Shown piece by piece: positions 15,558-23,528 of a stretch of DNA of 24,051 nucleotides. The stretch comes from JBFXDI01 sp050181295 (lineage in GTDB: Bacteria > Pseudomonadota > Alphaproteobacteria > Rhizobiales > Aestuariivirgaceae), in contig JBFXDI010000056.1 in NCBI GenBank assembly GCA_050181295.1, positions 1 to 24,051 on the forward strand, written 5' to 3'. The notes beneath the pieces were generated by a model, which was not told where the DNA came from, did not search any database, and was given only the letters and a program-made list of their open reading frames with translations. Every line of letters begins with the position of its first letter. The first letter of the stretch is position 1. Position numbers and translations under genes: made by a program.

Positions 15558-15567
15558 GCGCCTACGC
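15542..15567. terminator. Small inverted repeat between convergent genes
   Basis: GCGTAGG (15542-15548) mirrors CCTACGC (15561-15567) across the two stop codons of convergent genes separated by four bases. It could act as a bidirectional terminator, but the stem is 7 bp and there is no T-run. Confidence 0.25.
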
Positions 15568-17841
15568 CCGCTTGGCGGCGCGCATCGGCACCACCCCGGC
15601 CTCGGCGCGGCGCGCGGCCGTCTGGCGGGAGCGCGCGAATTCGCCCGCGGCGCCAGCGGGCAAGGGCTTCGAGAAGAGATAGCCCTGCAGAAGGTCGCAG
15701 CCGAGACGGGCCAGGAGGTTCGCCTGCTCCATCGTCTCGACGCCCTCCGCCACCACCTGCTTGCGCAGGTCGTGCGCCAGCCGGATGACGGCCTTCACGA
15801 TGCCAAGGCTTTCCGCATCCTCGGGCAGCTGCGCGATGAAGGAGCGGTCGATCTTGATGCGGTCGAAGGGATATTCCTTCAGATGCACGAGCGAGGCATA
15901 GCCGGTGCCGAAGTCGTCGAGGTCGATCTTGACGCCCCCCTTTGCGAGCGTCTCGAAGGCGCGCATGGTGCGCGCCTTGTCCTTCGAGAGAAGGACGTTC
16001 TCGGTGATCTCCACGTTGAGGTGGCCCGGCTTGATGCCGTGCACCGAGCAGATGTTGAGCAGCGCTGCTGCGAACTCGGGCCGGGCGATCTGCTCCGGCG
16101 CCACGTTCACCGACACGGGGATCGGCGGCAGGCCGTCCATGCCCCACTGCATGATCTGATTGGCGACGCTCGCGATCATGACCTCGCCAATCAGGCAGGA
16201 CATCGTCGGGTCGTTGAGGGCGGCCAGGAAGAAAGCCGGCGTCATCACCTGGCCGTCGGCCTTCACCCACCGCACGAGAGCCTCGAAGCCTGCGAGCGAG
16301 AAATCGTTCGCGCGCATGATCGGCTGGTAGAACGGCATGACCTCGCGGCTCGCGACCGCGTTCCTGATCGCCAGGATGGAGGTGTGGCGCTGCCGGATCT
16401 GCTCGCCCATCGCGTTCTCGTAGAAGCAATGGCGCGCCCGGCCGGCCGACTTGGAGCTGTAGAGCGCGATATCGGCCTGCTTCAGAAGCTCCACGCTGTC
16501 GCTGGCGTGGTCGGGGTATAGCGCTATCCCGATGCTCGCGCCGACGTCGACGCTCATCTCGCCGACATCGAAGCCCAGCGACATGTCACGTTGCAGGCGC
16601 TCGGCGATCTCGTTCAGCTTCTTGGTGTCGGTTATGCCCGGCAGCACCACGGCGAACTCGTCGCCCCCGAGGCGCGAGATCGTGTCGCCGCCGCGAAACG
16701 TGGCGCGAAGCCGGCGAGCGAACTCCTTCAGCAGGCGGTCGCCACAATCATGGCCGAAGTTGTCGTTGACGGTCTTGAAGAGATCGACGTCGATCAGCAT
16801 GAGCGCGACGCCGCCGCCGTGGCTGTCGGCGTTGGCGATGGCCGCATCCAGCTCCTGATGGAAGAGCTGCCGGTTGGCAAGCCCGGTCAGTACATCGTGG
16901 CGGGCAAGCTGCTCGAGCTGGCGCTCCCTTTCCTTCTGGTCGCTGATATCCTGGATCGTGCCGCCGAGCCGGACAGCCTCGCCGTCCGTCCTTTCGACCT
17001 CGCCGATGATGCGCACCCATTTGACGGAGCCGGAATCGGTCAGCAGCGGCGCCTCGATGTCGAACGAGCCCGATTCGCCCCTTGAAGCGATGATCCGCAT
17101 CAGCCGCCCGCGGACCTCCTCCGGGAAGTAGCTCAGCACCTTGTCGAGCTTGATGGACGTGTCGGGCGGCAGGTCGAAGATCGAATAGACCGTGCTCGAC
17201 CAGCCGACCTTCTCGGTCGCGAAGTCGTACTCCCAGCCGCCGATGCGAGCGAGGCTCGAGGCATTGTCGAACAGCTTGTGAAGACGCCTCAGCTCGACCT
17301 GCTGGGATTTGAGCTTTTCCGCCTGCCGCCGGCTGACCTCCGCCTTGCGGGCGTAGTTGTGCCGCAACCGGTTGAGGGACAGCTGGTCGACGGCGATGCG
17401 CGCGAGCTGTTCGAGAAGCTCCACCTCATGCTCGTCGAAGTTGCGCGCAGCCGTGTCGGCGGCCACCAGCGCGCCGAGGCAGATCCCGTCTTCGACAAGA
17501 ATGGGCGCAGCTATGGCCGAACGGACGCGGCCGCACGGCTCCGTCACGCCCTTGCCCATCCCTTCCCGCTCGACATCGCCGATGACGACGGTTTCGCGCC
17601 TCAGGACGGTGGCCCGGGCGATGGGCGCCACGGTCATGGAGACATCCGGATCGATGGCGCTCATGCCGACGTTCCAGGCACCATGATGCCCGACCAGCGT
17701 GAAGGCGGCGAAAGGCACCGAGAGCACATTGCGGACGGCCAGGCAGAAACGATCGAAGCTTTCGCCGGACTCGCGGTCCAGCGAAGTGTATTTCTCAAGC
17801 TCGCTCAGCCGCTTGATGTCTGTCAGCCGATCATCCTGCAT
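15562..17841 (-). CDS. GAF-PAS-GGDEF-EAL cyclic-di-GMP protein
   Basis: This 759-aa protein combines diguanylate cyclase and phosphodiesterase domains and probably tunes c-di-GMP in response to a cytoplasmic signal. No membrane segment is visible. In order: GAF (~25-155), a coiled-coil linker (~155-195), PAS/PAC (~195-305), GGDEF (~310-475) and EAL (~490-740). The cyclase signature GGDEF is intact at 392-396, with an I-site RGGD at 383-386 five residues before it. The EAL side is also intact: EAL at 520-522, EITE, DDFGTGYASL at 642-651, KID and VAEGVET. Both activities may be possible. I chose ATG 17841 because conserved sequence begins there; an in-frame ATG at 17943 would add 34 residues that look unrelated. 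Neither has a strong ribosome site. It stands alone on its strand, convergent with the SDR. Confidence 0.92.
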   Translation of the reverse strand: MQDDRLTDIKRLSELEKYTSLDRESGESFDRFCLAVRNVLSVPFAAFTLVGHHGAWNVGMSAIDPDVSMTVAPIARATVLRRETVVIGDVEREGMGKGVTEPCGRVRSAIAAPILVEDGICLGALVAADTAARNFDEHEVELLEQLARIAVDQLSLNRLRHNYARKAEVSRRQAEKLKSQQVELRRLHKLFDNASSLARIGGWEYDFATEKVGWSSTVYSIFDLPPDTSIKLDKVLSYFPEEVRGRLMRIIASRGESGSFDIEAPLLTDSGSVKWVRIIGEVERTDGEAVRLGGTIQDISDQKERERQLEQLARHDVLTGLANRQLFHQELDAAIANADSHGGGVALMLIDVDLFKTVNDNFGHDCGDRLLKEFARRLRATFRGGDTISRLGGDEFAVVLPGITDTKKLNEIAERLQRDMSLGFDVGEMSVDVGASIGIALYPDHASDSVELLKQADIALYSSKSAGRARHCFYENAMGEQIRQRHTSILAIRNAVASREVMPFYQPIMRANDFSLAGFEALVRWVKADGQVMTPAFFLAALNDPTMSCLIGEVMIASVANQIMQWGMDGLPPIPVSVNVAPEQIARPEFAAALLNICSVHGIKPGHLNVEITENVLLSKDKARTMRAFETLAKGGVKIDLDDFGTGYASLVHLKEYPFDRIKIDRSFIAQLPEDAESLGIVKAVIRLAHDLRKQVVAEGVETMEQANLLARLGCDLLQGYLFSKPLPAGAAGEFARSRQTAARRAEAGVVPMRAAKRA

Positions 17842-18121
17842 GGGCCGAATCGAACGCCGCCTTCCCGTTTTTCCGCCGGTATCATCATCGCTTGTGCAAA
17901 TTTCGCATATGTAAAGATTATGGCCGTCGAGCGAGCACGCCATGTCATGGTTTCCAGACCGTTAACGGCCCGTCGAAACCTGTCGCTAACCACGCGGGAG
18001 GATCACAGGCCGTCTTAAGGATCAGGCAAGGCTTCCTTCAGCCGGCCTTAAGGGCCATGGGGTTAGGCTCGCTCCACTTCATGATCGGACAAATAGAACA
18101 CGATCGGGAGGGAGGACTGAG

Positions 18122-18253
18122 ATGAAGACCATCGCAATCGGTTTCGAGCTCATCGTCCGCATGATCATCTTCGCGGCGATGCTTGGCGTCCTGGCGAGCC
18201 ACGGGCGGGAATCCCGGAGACTCGTCAAGGTCACGGCTCGGGCGCGGCGCTAG
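18122..18253 (+). CDS. Putative 43-aa single-pass membrane protein
   Basis: I do not recognise this small ORF. It begins MKTIAIGFE, has a hydrophobic stretch LIVRMIIFAAMLGVLA at residues 10-25 interrupted by one Arg, and ends in a very basic tail with RESRRLVK and ARARR. The topology would be N-out or N-in with a positively charged cytoplasmic C-terminus. Translation is supported by GGGAGGGAGG placed 6 nt before ATG, one of the best ribosome sites in the window. The 280-nt upstream gap is shared with the divergent GGDEF-EAL gene; I see no convincing promoter there. It ends 26 nt before the convergent der stop. Without homologues it could also be chance, although the strong ribosome site argues against that. 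Confidence 0.55.
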   Translation: MKTIAIGFELIVRMIIFAAMLGVLASHGRESRRLVKVTARARR

Positions 18254-18279
18254 GCGCGCCCCGCGAGTTTTCCGGCCCG

Positions 18280-19611
18280 TCAGGCCGGGTCGTAAGGGTT
18301 TCCGCGCTCGCGAAGATTGAGCCGGATCGGCACGCCGGGAAAGCCGAAATCCTCCCGGAGGCCATTCACGAGATAGCGCCGGTATGCATCCGGCAGCGCC
18401 GCGGTCCGGTTCGCGAACAGCGCGAAGGTCGGCGGACGCACCCCAACCTGAGACAGGAATTTCAGGCGTATGCGGCGGCCGGATGGCGCCGGTGGCGGAT
18501 GCCGTTCGGTCTGGACCGCGAGCCAGCGGTTGAGGTCCGAGGTTCCGACACGCTTGTTCCACGTCCGATGGACCGCCTGGACAGCCTGCATCAGCTTGTC
18601 GAGCCCCGAGCCCCGCAGAGCGGAGACCGCGACGATCGGGACACCTGCTATCTGCGGCAGCAGGCGTTCGGCCTCCTCCCGCAGGTATTTCAGCGTCTTC
18701 GCCTTGTCCTCGACCCGATCCCACTTGTTGAGCGCGATGACGATGGCGCGTCCCTCGCGCTCGATGAGGTCGGCGATCTGGAGATCCTGCTTCTCGAAGG
18801 GTTGCTCCGCATCCAGCAGGAGGATGACGACCTCGGCGAACTTTGCCGCCCTCAAAGCGTCGGATACCGCGAGCTTTTCGAGCTCCTCGGTCACGCGCGC
18901 CTTGCGGCGCATGCCGGCGGTGTCCCAGAGCCTGACCCTCGTTCCGCGCCAGCTCCAGTCGAGGCCGATGGCGTCGCGCGTGATGCCGGGCTCCGGCCCC
19001 GTCAGCATGCGCTCCTCGCCGATGAGCGCATTGACGAGCGTGGACTTTCCGGCGTTGGGCCGGCCGACGACGGCAAGATGCAGTGGCCGCTCGGCTGCTT
19101 GCGGCTCTTCGGCGACGCCCGCATCTGGAAGGTGCGTCTTGAGCGTCTCGTAGAGCTCGTCCAGGCCCTCACCGTGGGCCGCAGAGAACGCGATGGGCTC
19201 TCCGAGACCGAGCCCATAGGCATCCAGCACTCCGGGCCTACTCTCGCGGCCCTCAGCCTTGTTGACGAGCAGGATGACCGGCTTGCCCGACCGCCTCACG
19301 ATCTCGGCGAACTTCTGGTCCGCAGCGGTGATGCCGGCACGCGCATCCACCATGAAAAGGCAGAGATCCGCGCCGGTCACCGCAGCTTCGGTCTTTTCCC
19401 GCATGGCCTGCTCCAGGCCCTCGCCCTCCTCGAAGCCTGCCGTATCGAGAAGGCGGAACTTCAGGTCGGCGAGCGTGGCGACAGTTTCGCGCTTGTCGCG
19501 CGTGACGCCTGGCCGGTCATGCACGAGCGCCAGCTTCTTGCCGGCGAGCCGGTTGAAGAGCGTGGACTTGCCGACATTGGGGCGCCCCGCGATGGCGACG
19601 ATGGGCAGCAT
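18280..19611 (-). CDS. der: Ribosome-associated GTPase Der (EngA)
   Basis: Der is an essential GTPase with two tandem G domains that takes part in late 50S subunit assembly. The 443-aa product has GRPNVGKS at 9-16 with DTAGFEEGEG and NKAEG in the first domain, then GRPNAGKS, DTAGMRRKARV and NKWD in the second, and a KH-like C-terminal domain ending near GNPYDPA. The first G4 motif reads NKAE rather than NKxD, a form I regard as normal for Der. ATG 19611 is chosen because GTPase sequence begins at once; the frame is open upstream only as a shadow of bamB. The start is 14 nt after the bamB stop with no strong ribosome site, suggesting coupling to bamB. yfgM-bamB-der is the same order as in E. 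coli. Confidence 0.96.
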   Translation of the reverse strand: MLPIVAIAGRPNVGKSTLFNRLAGKKLALVHDRPGVTRDKRETVATLADLKFRLLDTAGFEEGEGLEQAMREKTEAAVTGADLCLFMVDARAGITAADQKFAEIVRRSGKPVILLVNKAEGRESRPGVLDAYGLGLGEPIAFSAAHGEGLDELYETLKTHLPDAGVAEEPQAAERPLHLAVVGRPNAGKSTLVNALIGEERMLTGPEPGITRDAIGLDWSWRGTRVRLWDTAGMRRKARVTEELEKLAVSDALRAAKFAEVVILLLDAEQPFEKQDLQIADLIEREGRAIVIALNKWDRVEDKAKTLKYLREEAERLLPQIAGVPIVAVSALRGSGLDKLMQAVQAVHRTWNKRVGTSDLNRWLAVQTERHPPPAPSGRRIRLKFLSQVGVRPPTFALFANRTAALPDAYRRYLVNGLREDFGFPGVPIRLNLRERGNPYDPA

Positions 19612-19625
19612 GCCGGCAGCCGGCT

Positions 19626-20936
19626 TCAACGCATGGCGATGAGGTTGCCGCCGTCGGAAAGAAGATAGATCATGCCGTTGGCGATGACGGGAGCGATGTA
19701 GAAGCCGGACCCGACATCCAAGGTCCCCAGGACCTCGCCGGTCTGCGGCGAGAGGCTCGCAAGGGTCCCTGAGGAGGACAGCGCGATGAGACGGCCGCCG
19801 CCGAGCACCGGACCGGCCCATACGCCGCCGCCCGGAAGCTTCTGGGTCCACTTGACGGCGCCCGAGCTGCGCGAGATCGCCACCATGCTGTTGCGGCCGG
19901 AAATGACGAAGATGTAGCCGCCGGCGACCCACGGGGTCTGGGTTCCGGAAATATCCTGGCTCCAGGCCTGCTCGCCGTTGGAGAGGAGGAAGGCGGCCAT
20001 GCGACCGGCATGGGCGATCGCATAGACCTGCCCGTCGGCGATGACGGGACGCCCCGCCACGTCGTTGAGATTGGCGAGCGAGCTCGTCGGATCGCCGGAC
20101 GTCAGCGGGTCCGACCAGAGGGGCTGGCCGTCGCTGATGCGGAAGGCCGTGACCTCTCCCGAGGTCGAGGGCACGACCACGAAGCCGTTGGCGACGGCCG
20201 GGCTTGAACTCGAGATGGTGGCGGCGCGCTCACCGGTTCCCTGATAGCGCCAGAGCTGCGCACCGTCGGACGTCGAGAGCGCCACGACGTCGTTGCTGAC
20301 GGTGACGACGAAGACCATTCCATCCGACACCGTGGGCGCGGCGCGGATGGGCGCGTCGACCGCCTTGCGCCACGCGATGGCGCCGGAACCCGCATCAAGC
20401 GCCAGGACCTCGCCGAAGGCCGTCGTGGCATAGACGCGCGAGCCGTCAGAGGCGAGGCCGCCGCCATAGGCTCCGGCCCCCTCCCGCTTCTCCGGAACGA
20501 GCGAGGTCGACCAGACCGGCGCGCCGCGCTCCGCGGAGAACGCCCGAACTTTTGCCTGCGAGTCGAGAACGAAGACCCTACCGCCGACAATGATGGGACT
20601 CGCCGTCAGGCGGCCGTCGCCATCGGACCCTGCTCCGGCGTTGATCGAAAACACGCGCGAAAGCTGTGGTCCGAGCGCCAGGTTATGATAGGCGTTCGAG
20701 GGCACGCCACCGGGCTGCGCCCAGCTCGCGTTGGTGACGGCGGTCGGGATGACGACGGGATCGTTGGCCGAGGCCTGCGTGCTCTGTTGCTCGTTCGCCG
20801 TGAGCACGGCCTCGCGCGCGCCGGGCAGCACCTTGTCGTCGTTGCCCTGGAAGGGCTCGAGCAGCTTTTCCGCCGCACCCGAACATCCAGCCAGCCCAAG
20901 GGCCAGCACGACCGCGAACGCCCTATATCGTCTCAT
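19626..20936 (-). CDS. bamB: Outer-membrane protein assembly lipoprotein BamB
   Basis: BamB is a periplasmic-facing outer-membrane lipoprotein, an eight-bladed beta-propeller that assists BamA in folding outer-membrane proteins. The 436-aa product begins MRRYRAFAVVLALGLAGC, a lipoprotein signal with lipobox LAGC and the acylated Cys at 18. The rest carries repeated PQQ-like blades, recognisable by recurring VYATTAFGEVLALDAGSG- and LSTSDGAQLW-type units ending each in a Trp or Gly-rich turn. Other PQQ-repeat proteins such as quinoprotein dehydrogenases are larger and lack a lipobox. Its ATG overlaps the yfgM stop by ATGA. The position between yfgM and der makes the assignment firm. Confidence 0.92.
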   Translation of the reverse strand: MRRYRAFAVVLALGLAGCSGAAEKLLEPFQGNDDKVLPGAREAVLTANEQQSTQASANDPVVIPTAVTNASWAQPGGVPSNAYHNLALGPQLSRVFSINAGAGSDGDGRLTASPIIVGGRVFVLDSQAKVRAFSAERGAPVWSTSLVPEKREGAGAYGGGLASDGSRVYATTAFGEVLALDAGSGAIAWRKAVDAPIRAAPTVSDGMVFVVTVSNDVVALSTSDGAQLWRYQGTGERAATISSSSPAVANGFVVVPSTSGEVTAFRISDGQPLWSDPLTSGDPTSSLANLNDVAGRPVIADGQVYAIAHAGRMAAFLLSNGEQAWSQDISGTQTPWVAGGYIFVISGRNSMVAISRSSGAVKWTQKLPGGGVWAGPVLGGGRLIALSSSGTLASLSPQTGEVLGTLDVGSGFYIAPVIANGMIYLLSDGGNLIAMR

Positions 20937-21628
20937 TGTCCCGACGGCTCGTTCGATGCCTCGGCGCGCTTGGACAGAAGCGGCGCCAGAAGCTGGACTA
21001 TGATCTGCGCCCGCTGCCGCGTGGCCTGCGGCGCGTTCGGATCGGCGATGATCTCATTCATCAGCCGGTCCGCCTCCACGTAGTCGCCGGCCCGGTAGGC
21101 GGCAGTGCCCTTGAGCTCCCGCACGGCGTTGAGCCATGGACTGTCGGGACGGTCGAGCGACTGGAGTCGCGTCTTCAGCTCCTCCGGGCTTGCGGTGCCA
21201 GCAACAAGATAGCCCGCCTTGATGCGGGCAAGGTCGCGGAACTCAGCGGCGATGGAGGTGTCGGCAGCGATAGCGTCGTAAGCCTTCACCGCGTCTTCCG
21301 CCTTGCCCTGCTCGGCAAGGCTTGCCGCCTCCTGCAGGCGGGCGAGCGTCGCGAAGCCCCCATGCCCGCCGACGCCGATCTCCTTGAGGGCCGCATCCGA
21401 CTCGGCTGCCTTTCCCTGCTCGCGCAGCGAAAGCGCCTCGAAATAGCGCGTGGCCGCGGCCTCGTTCTGCACGCGCTGCCAATATTGCCAGCCCTTGAAC
21501 CCCGCCACGCCCAGGATCACCAGCAGGCTGACCGCGATGATGAGAGTGCCGAAGCGCTCCCACAGCTTGGCAAGCTGCTCGCGCCGGATATCCTCATCGA
21601 CCTCGCGGAACAGGGATTCGTCGCTCAA
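20933..21628 (-). CDS. yfgM: YfgM-like TPR membrane protein
   Basis: YfgM is an inner-membrane protein with a periplasmic tetratricopeptide domain; in E. coli it associates with the SecYEG translocon and the chaperone PpiD. The 231-aa product has a charged N-terminus (EDIRREQLAKLWERFG), one membrane segment at about residues 28-46, then a run of helices with TPR-like pairs and a Ser/Glu-rich tail. The start is TTG at 21628 with GGAG eight bases upstream; no ATG is available in the same place. It overlaps bamB by four bases. Sequence similarity to E. coli YfgM is low by eye, so the assignment rests on topology plus yfgM-bamB-der order; the Pfam family is often called tetratricopeptide repeat-like (DUF2133-type). 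Confidence 0.82.
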   Translation of the reverse strand: MSDESLFREVDEDIRREQLAKLWERFGTLIIAVSLLVILGVAGFKGWQYWQRVQNEAAATRYFEALSLREQGKAAESDAALKEIGVGGHGGFATLARLQEAASLAEQGKAEDAVKAYDAIAADTSIAAEFRDLARIKAGYLVAGTASPEELKTRLQSLDRPDSPWLNAVRELKGTAAYRAGDYVEADRLMNEIIADPNAPQATRQRAQIIVQLLAPLLSKRAEASNEPSGQ

Positions 21629-21719
21629 TGGGTGATCTCCGCCGGACGTTGCCCCAGTACCGGACCGAGCTTCAGCGGGTAGAACAGGCCAATGACCAAA
21701 TCAAGGCAAATCAACGCTT

Positions 21720-22118
21720 TCAAGCCGCCTCCGGCGGCGTCGCGAGCCCCTCGATGATCGGGCAATCCGGCCTCTCGTCGCCGCTGCAGGCCTCGCAGAG
21801 GCGCTCGAGCGTGGCGGCCAACCCCTGAAGCTCGGCGATCTTGCGGCGGATGTCCTTCAGATGCGCCTGCGCCACCGACTTGACCTCGGCGCTCGCCCGC
21901 TCGCGGTCGCGATAGAGCGACAGCAGTACGCGGCAGTCCTCGACCGAGAATCCGAGCGAGCGCGCCCGCTGCAGGAACCGGAGCGCGTGCACTTCCGCGT
22001 GCCCGTAGTCCCGATAGCCGTTGGGGAGCCGCGCGGGCTTCAGAAGGCCTATCTCCTCGTAGTACCGGATCGTCTTGGGCGGCAGGCCGCTTGCGCCGGA
22101 GGCCTGTGCGATATTCAT
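21720..22118 (-). CDS. hmrR: Copper-responsive MerR-family regulator (CueR/HmrR type)
   Basis: This cytoplasmic regulator should bind a promoter with an over-long spacer and activate copper export genes when Cu(I) is present. The 132-aa product has the MerR winged helix at the N-terminus (KTIRYYEEIGLLKPAR, NGYRDY), a dimerisation helix and a metal loop. Cys111 and Cys119, in CSGDERPDCPI, match the spacing of the two Cu(I) ligands of CueR, and Ser76 lies where CueR has the Ser typical of monovalent-metal sensors. ATG 22118 is the natural start; upstream frame is shadow of panB. It lies 10 nt after panB on the same strand, and no copper ATPase, chaperone or oxidase is visible in the window, so its target is elsewhere. 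Confidence 0.88.
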   Translation of the reverse strand: MNIAQASGASGLPPKTIRYYEEIGLLKPARLPNGYRDYGHAEVHALRFLQRARSLGFSVEDCRVLLSLYRDRERASAEVKSVAQAHLKDIRRKIAELQGLAATLERLCEACSGDERPDCPIIEGLATPPEAA

Positions 22119-22128
22119 GGGCAAGCCT

Positions 22129-22947
22129 TTAGTCCTTGACCTCGTAGACGTGTTCGGGCGCGGGAAAGGTGCGGGCCCGCACCTCCTCCGCGTAGGTCTT
22201 GATCGCCCCCTCGATGGCCGCGCCAAGCGAGCCGAACTGCTTCACGAATTTAGGAACCTTTGGCGAAAGTCCAAGCATGTCCTCCATGACGAGGATCTGC
22301 CCGTCGCAGGCGGGCGAGGCGCCGATGCCGATGGTCGGGATCGGAACCTGGCTCGTGACGCGTGCCGCCAGCGGCTCGGCCATGGCTTCGAGCACAACTG
22401 CAAATGCGCCGGCATCCGCCACAGTCTTCGCATCCTCCTCGATCAGCGCCCATTGATCACGGGTGCGTCCTTGCGTCTTGAATCCGCCGAGCATGTTGAT
22501 CGACTGCGGCGTGAGCCCGATATGGGCCATGACGGGAATGCCGCGCTCCGTCAGGTGACGGATCGTGTCGGCCATGCGCCGACCACCCTCCAGCTTTATG
22601 GCGCCGCACTGGGTTTCCTTGATGACCTGCGCGGCGTTGCGGAAGGCCTGCGCTGGGCTCTCCTCGTAGGAGCCGAAGGGCATGTCCACGACCACCAGCG
22701 CGCGTTTCGATCCCCGCATCACGGCGCGTCCGTGCATGATCATCAGCTCCAGCGGCACGGGCAGCGTCGTCTCGAAGCCGTGCATCACCATGCCGAGCGA
22801 ATCGCCGACCAGCAGGAAGTCCACATAGGGATCGGCGAAGGCGGCCGTGTGGGCGTGATAGGAGGTGAGGGAGACGATCGGCTCGCCCCCCTTCCGGGCT
22901 GCGATCTCGGGAGCGGTGATGCGCTTTGAAGGCTTCTGGACGGACAT
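22129..22947 (-). CDS. panB: 3-methyl-2-oxobutanoate hydroxymethyltransferase PanB
   Basis: PanB makes ketopantoate from 2-oxoisovalerate and methylene-tetrahydrofolate, the first step to pantothenate and hence to coenzyme A and the ACP prosthetic group. The 272-aa product shows the TIM-barrel motifs: metal-binding Asp49 in LLVGDSLGMVMHG and Asp87 in VVVDMPFGSY, Lys117 and Glu119 in AIKLEGG, Glu186 in VVLEAMAEPLA and PTIGIGAS near the end. ATG 22947 has AGGAGA upstream and fits the family length; the open frame further upstream is a shadow of the NnrU gene. panC is not adjacent. The 20-nt gap to the upstream NnrU gene suggests one transcript. Confidence 0.95.
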   Translation of the reverse strand: MSVQKPSKRITAPEIAARKGGEPIVSLTSYHAHTAAFADPYVDFLLVGDSLGMVMHGFETTLPVPLELMIMHGRAVMRGSKRALVVVDMPFGSYEESPAQAFRNAAQVIKETQCGAIKLEGGRRMADTIRHLTERGIPVMAHIGLTPQSINMLGGFKTQGRTRDQWALIEEDAKTVADAGAFAVVLEAMAEPLAARVTSQVPIPTIGIGASPACDGQILVMEDMLGLSPKVPKFVKQFGSLGAAIEGAIKTYAEEVRARTFPAPEHVYEVKD

Positions 22948-22967
22948 CGTCTTCTCCTGTCCCGGGA

Positions 22968-23528
22968 CTACTTGGAAAGCGTGACGATCGGCACGCCGAT
23001 GATCGTACCATGCAGCTGCACGAAGACGCCGAACAGCGCGAGACCGGCGAGTATCGAAAGAAGGTCGTGTCCGGGCCGGACATCGGGCGTCGGGCGGATG
23101 CCGGCGGCAAGGCCGAGCAGAAGATGGGCCGCGGCATAGACGAAAAGGCCGCCGAAAAGGACAAGGCTCGCAAGGTCGCCGTTGGCCATCAGGTGGCCGG
23201 CAGCCCAGGCGATGGTGCCGAGCGCCAGCGGGAAGCGGAGCCACTGCCGGAGCCGTCCCCGGAAGAGGAAGATGCCCAAACCGAGAAAGCCCAGGAGCAC
23301 CAGCCCGAAGGTCACGTAGCGGCCGCCTGCCGGCGGATCGTAGACGGGCACGAAGGAACTCATCCGCCAGCCGACGATGACGAGGAGAAGCGTCACCACC
23401 GAGGCGGCACCGAACAGGGGCCCATAAGCCGGACCGATCCGCTCGGCGAACCTCGCCTTCACGGCGGGAACGGCCGGAACGAGGTGCACCGCCGAGAACG
23501 CCAGCACGCCGAACGCAAGGAGCCACAT
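22968..23528 (-). CDS. NnrU family membrane protein, downstream copy
   Basis: NnrU was named for its place in denitrification gene clusters and is related to the plant 15-cis-zeta-carotene isomerase Z-ISO, a haem b membrane protein; its bacterial function is unclear. The 186-aa product has five or so membrane segments, the PVYDPPAGGRYVT loop after the second, and the family motif WAAGHLMANGD near residue 110. Conserved His residues in HL.ANG and GHDLLS could serve as haem ligands by analogy, which is inference. Its ATG shares one base with the stop of the upstream paralogue (TGATG). ATG 23528 gives a hydrophobic N-terminus and family-standard length. No denitrification or carotenoid gene is nearby. 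Confidence 0.85.
   Translation of the reverse strand: MWLLAFGVLAFSAVHLVPAVPAVKARFAERIGPAYGPLFGAASVVTLLLVIVGWRMSSFVPVYDPPAGGRYVTFGLVLLGFLGLGIFLFRGRLRQWLRFPLALGTIAWAAGHLMANGDLASLVLFGGLFVYAAAHLLLGLAAGIRPTPDVRPGHDLLSILAGLALFGVFVQLHGTIIGVPIVTLSK

Noticed and set aside
17842..18121. Divergent promoters between the GGDEF-EAL gene and the 43-codon ORF
   Set aside because: A CATAAT on the - strand has no -35 at usable distance, and nothing convincing is seen on the + strand.
19612..19932. N-terminal extension of der to 550 aa
   Set aside because: The extra residues are an out-of-frame reading of bamB, and the GTPase domain begins immediately at 19611.
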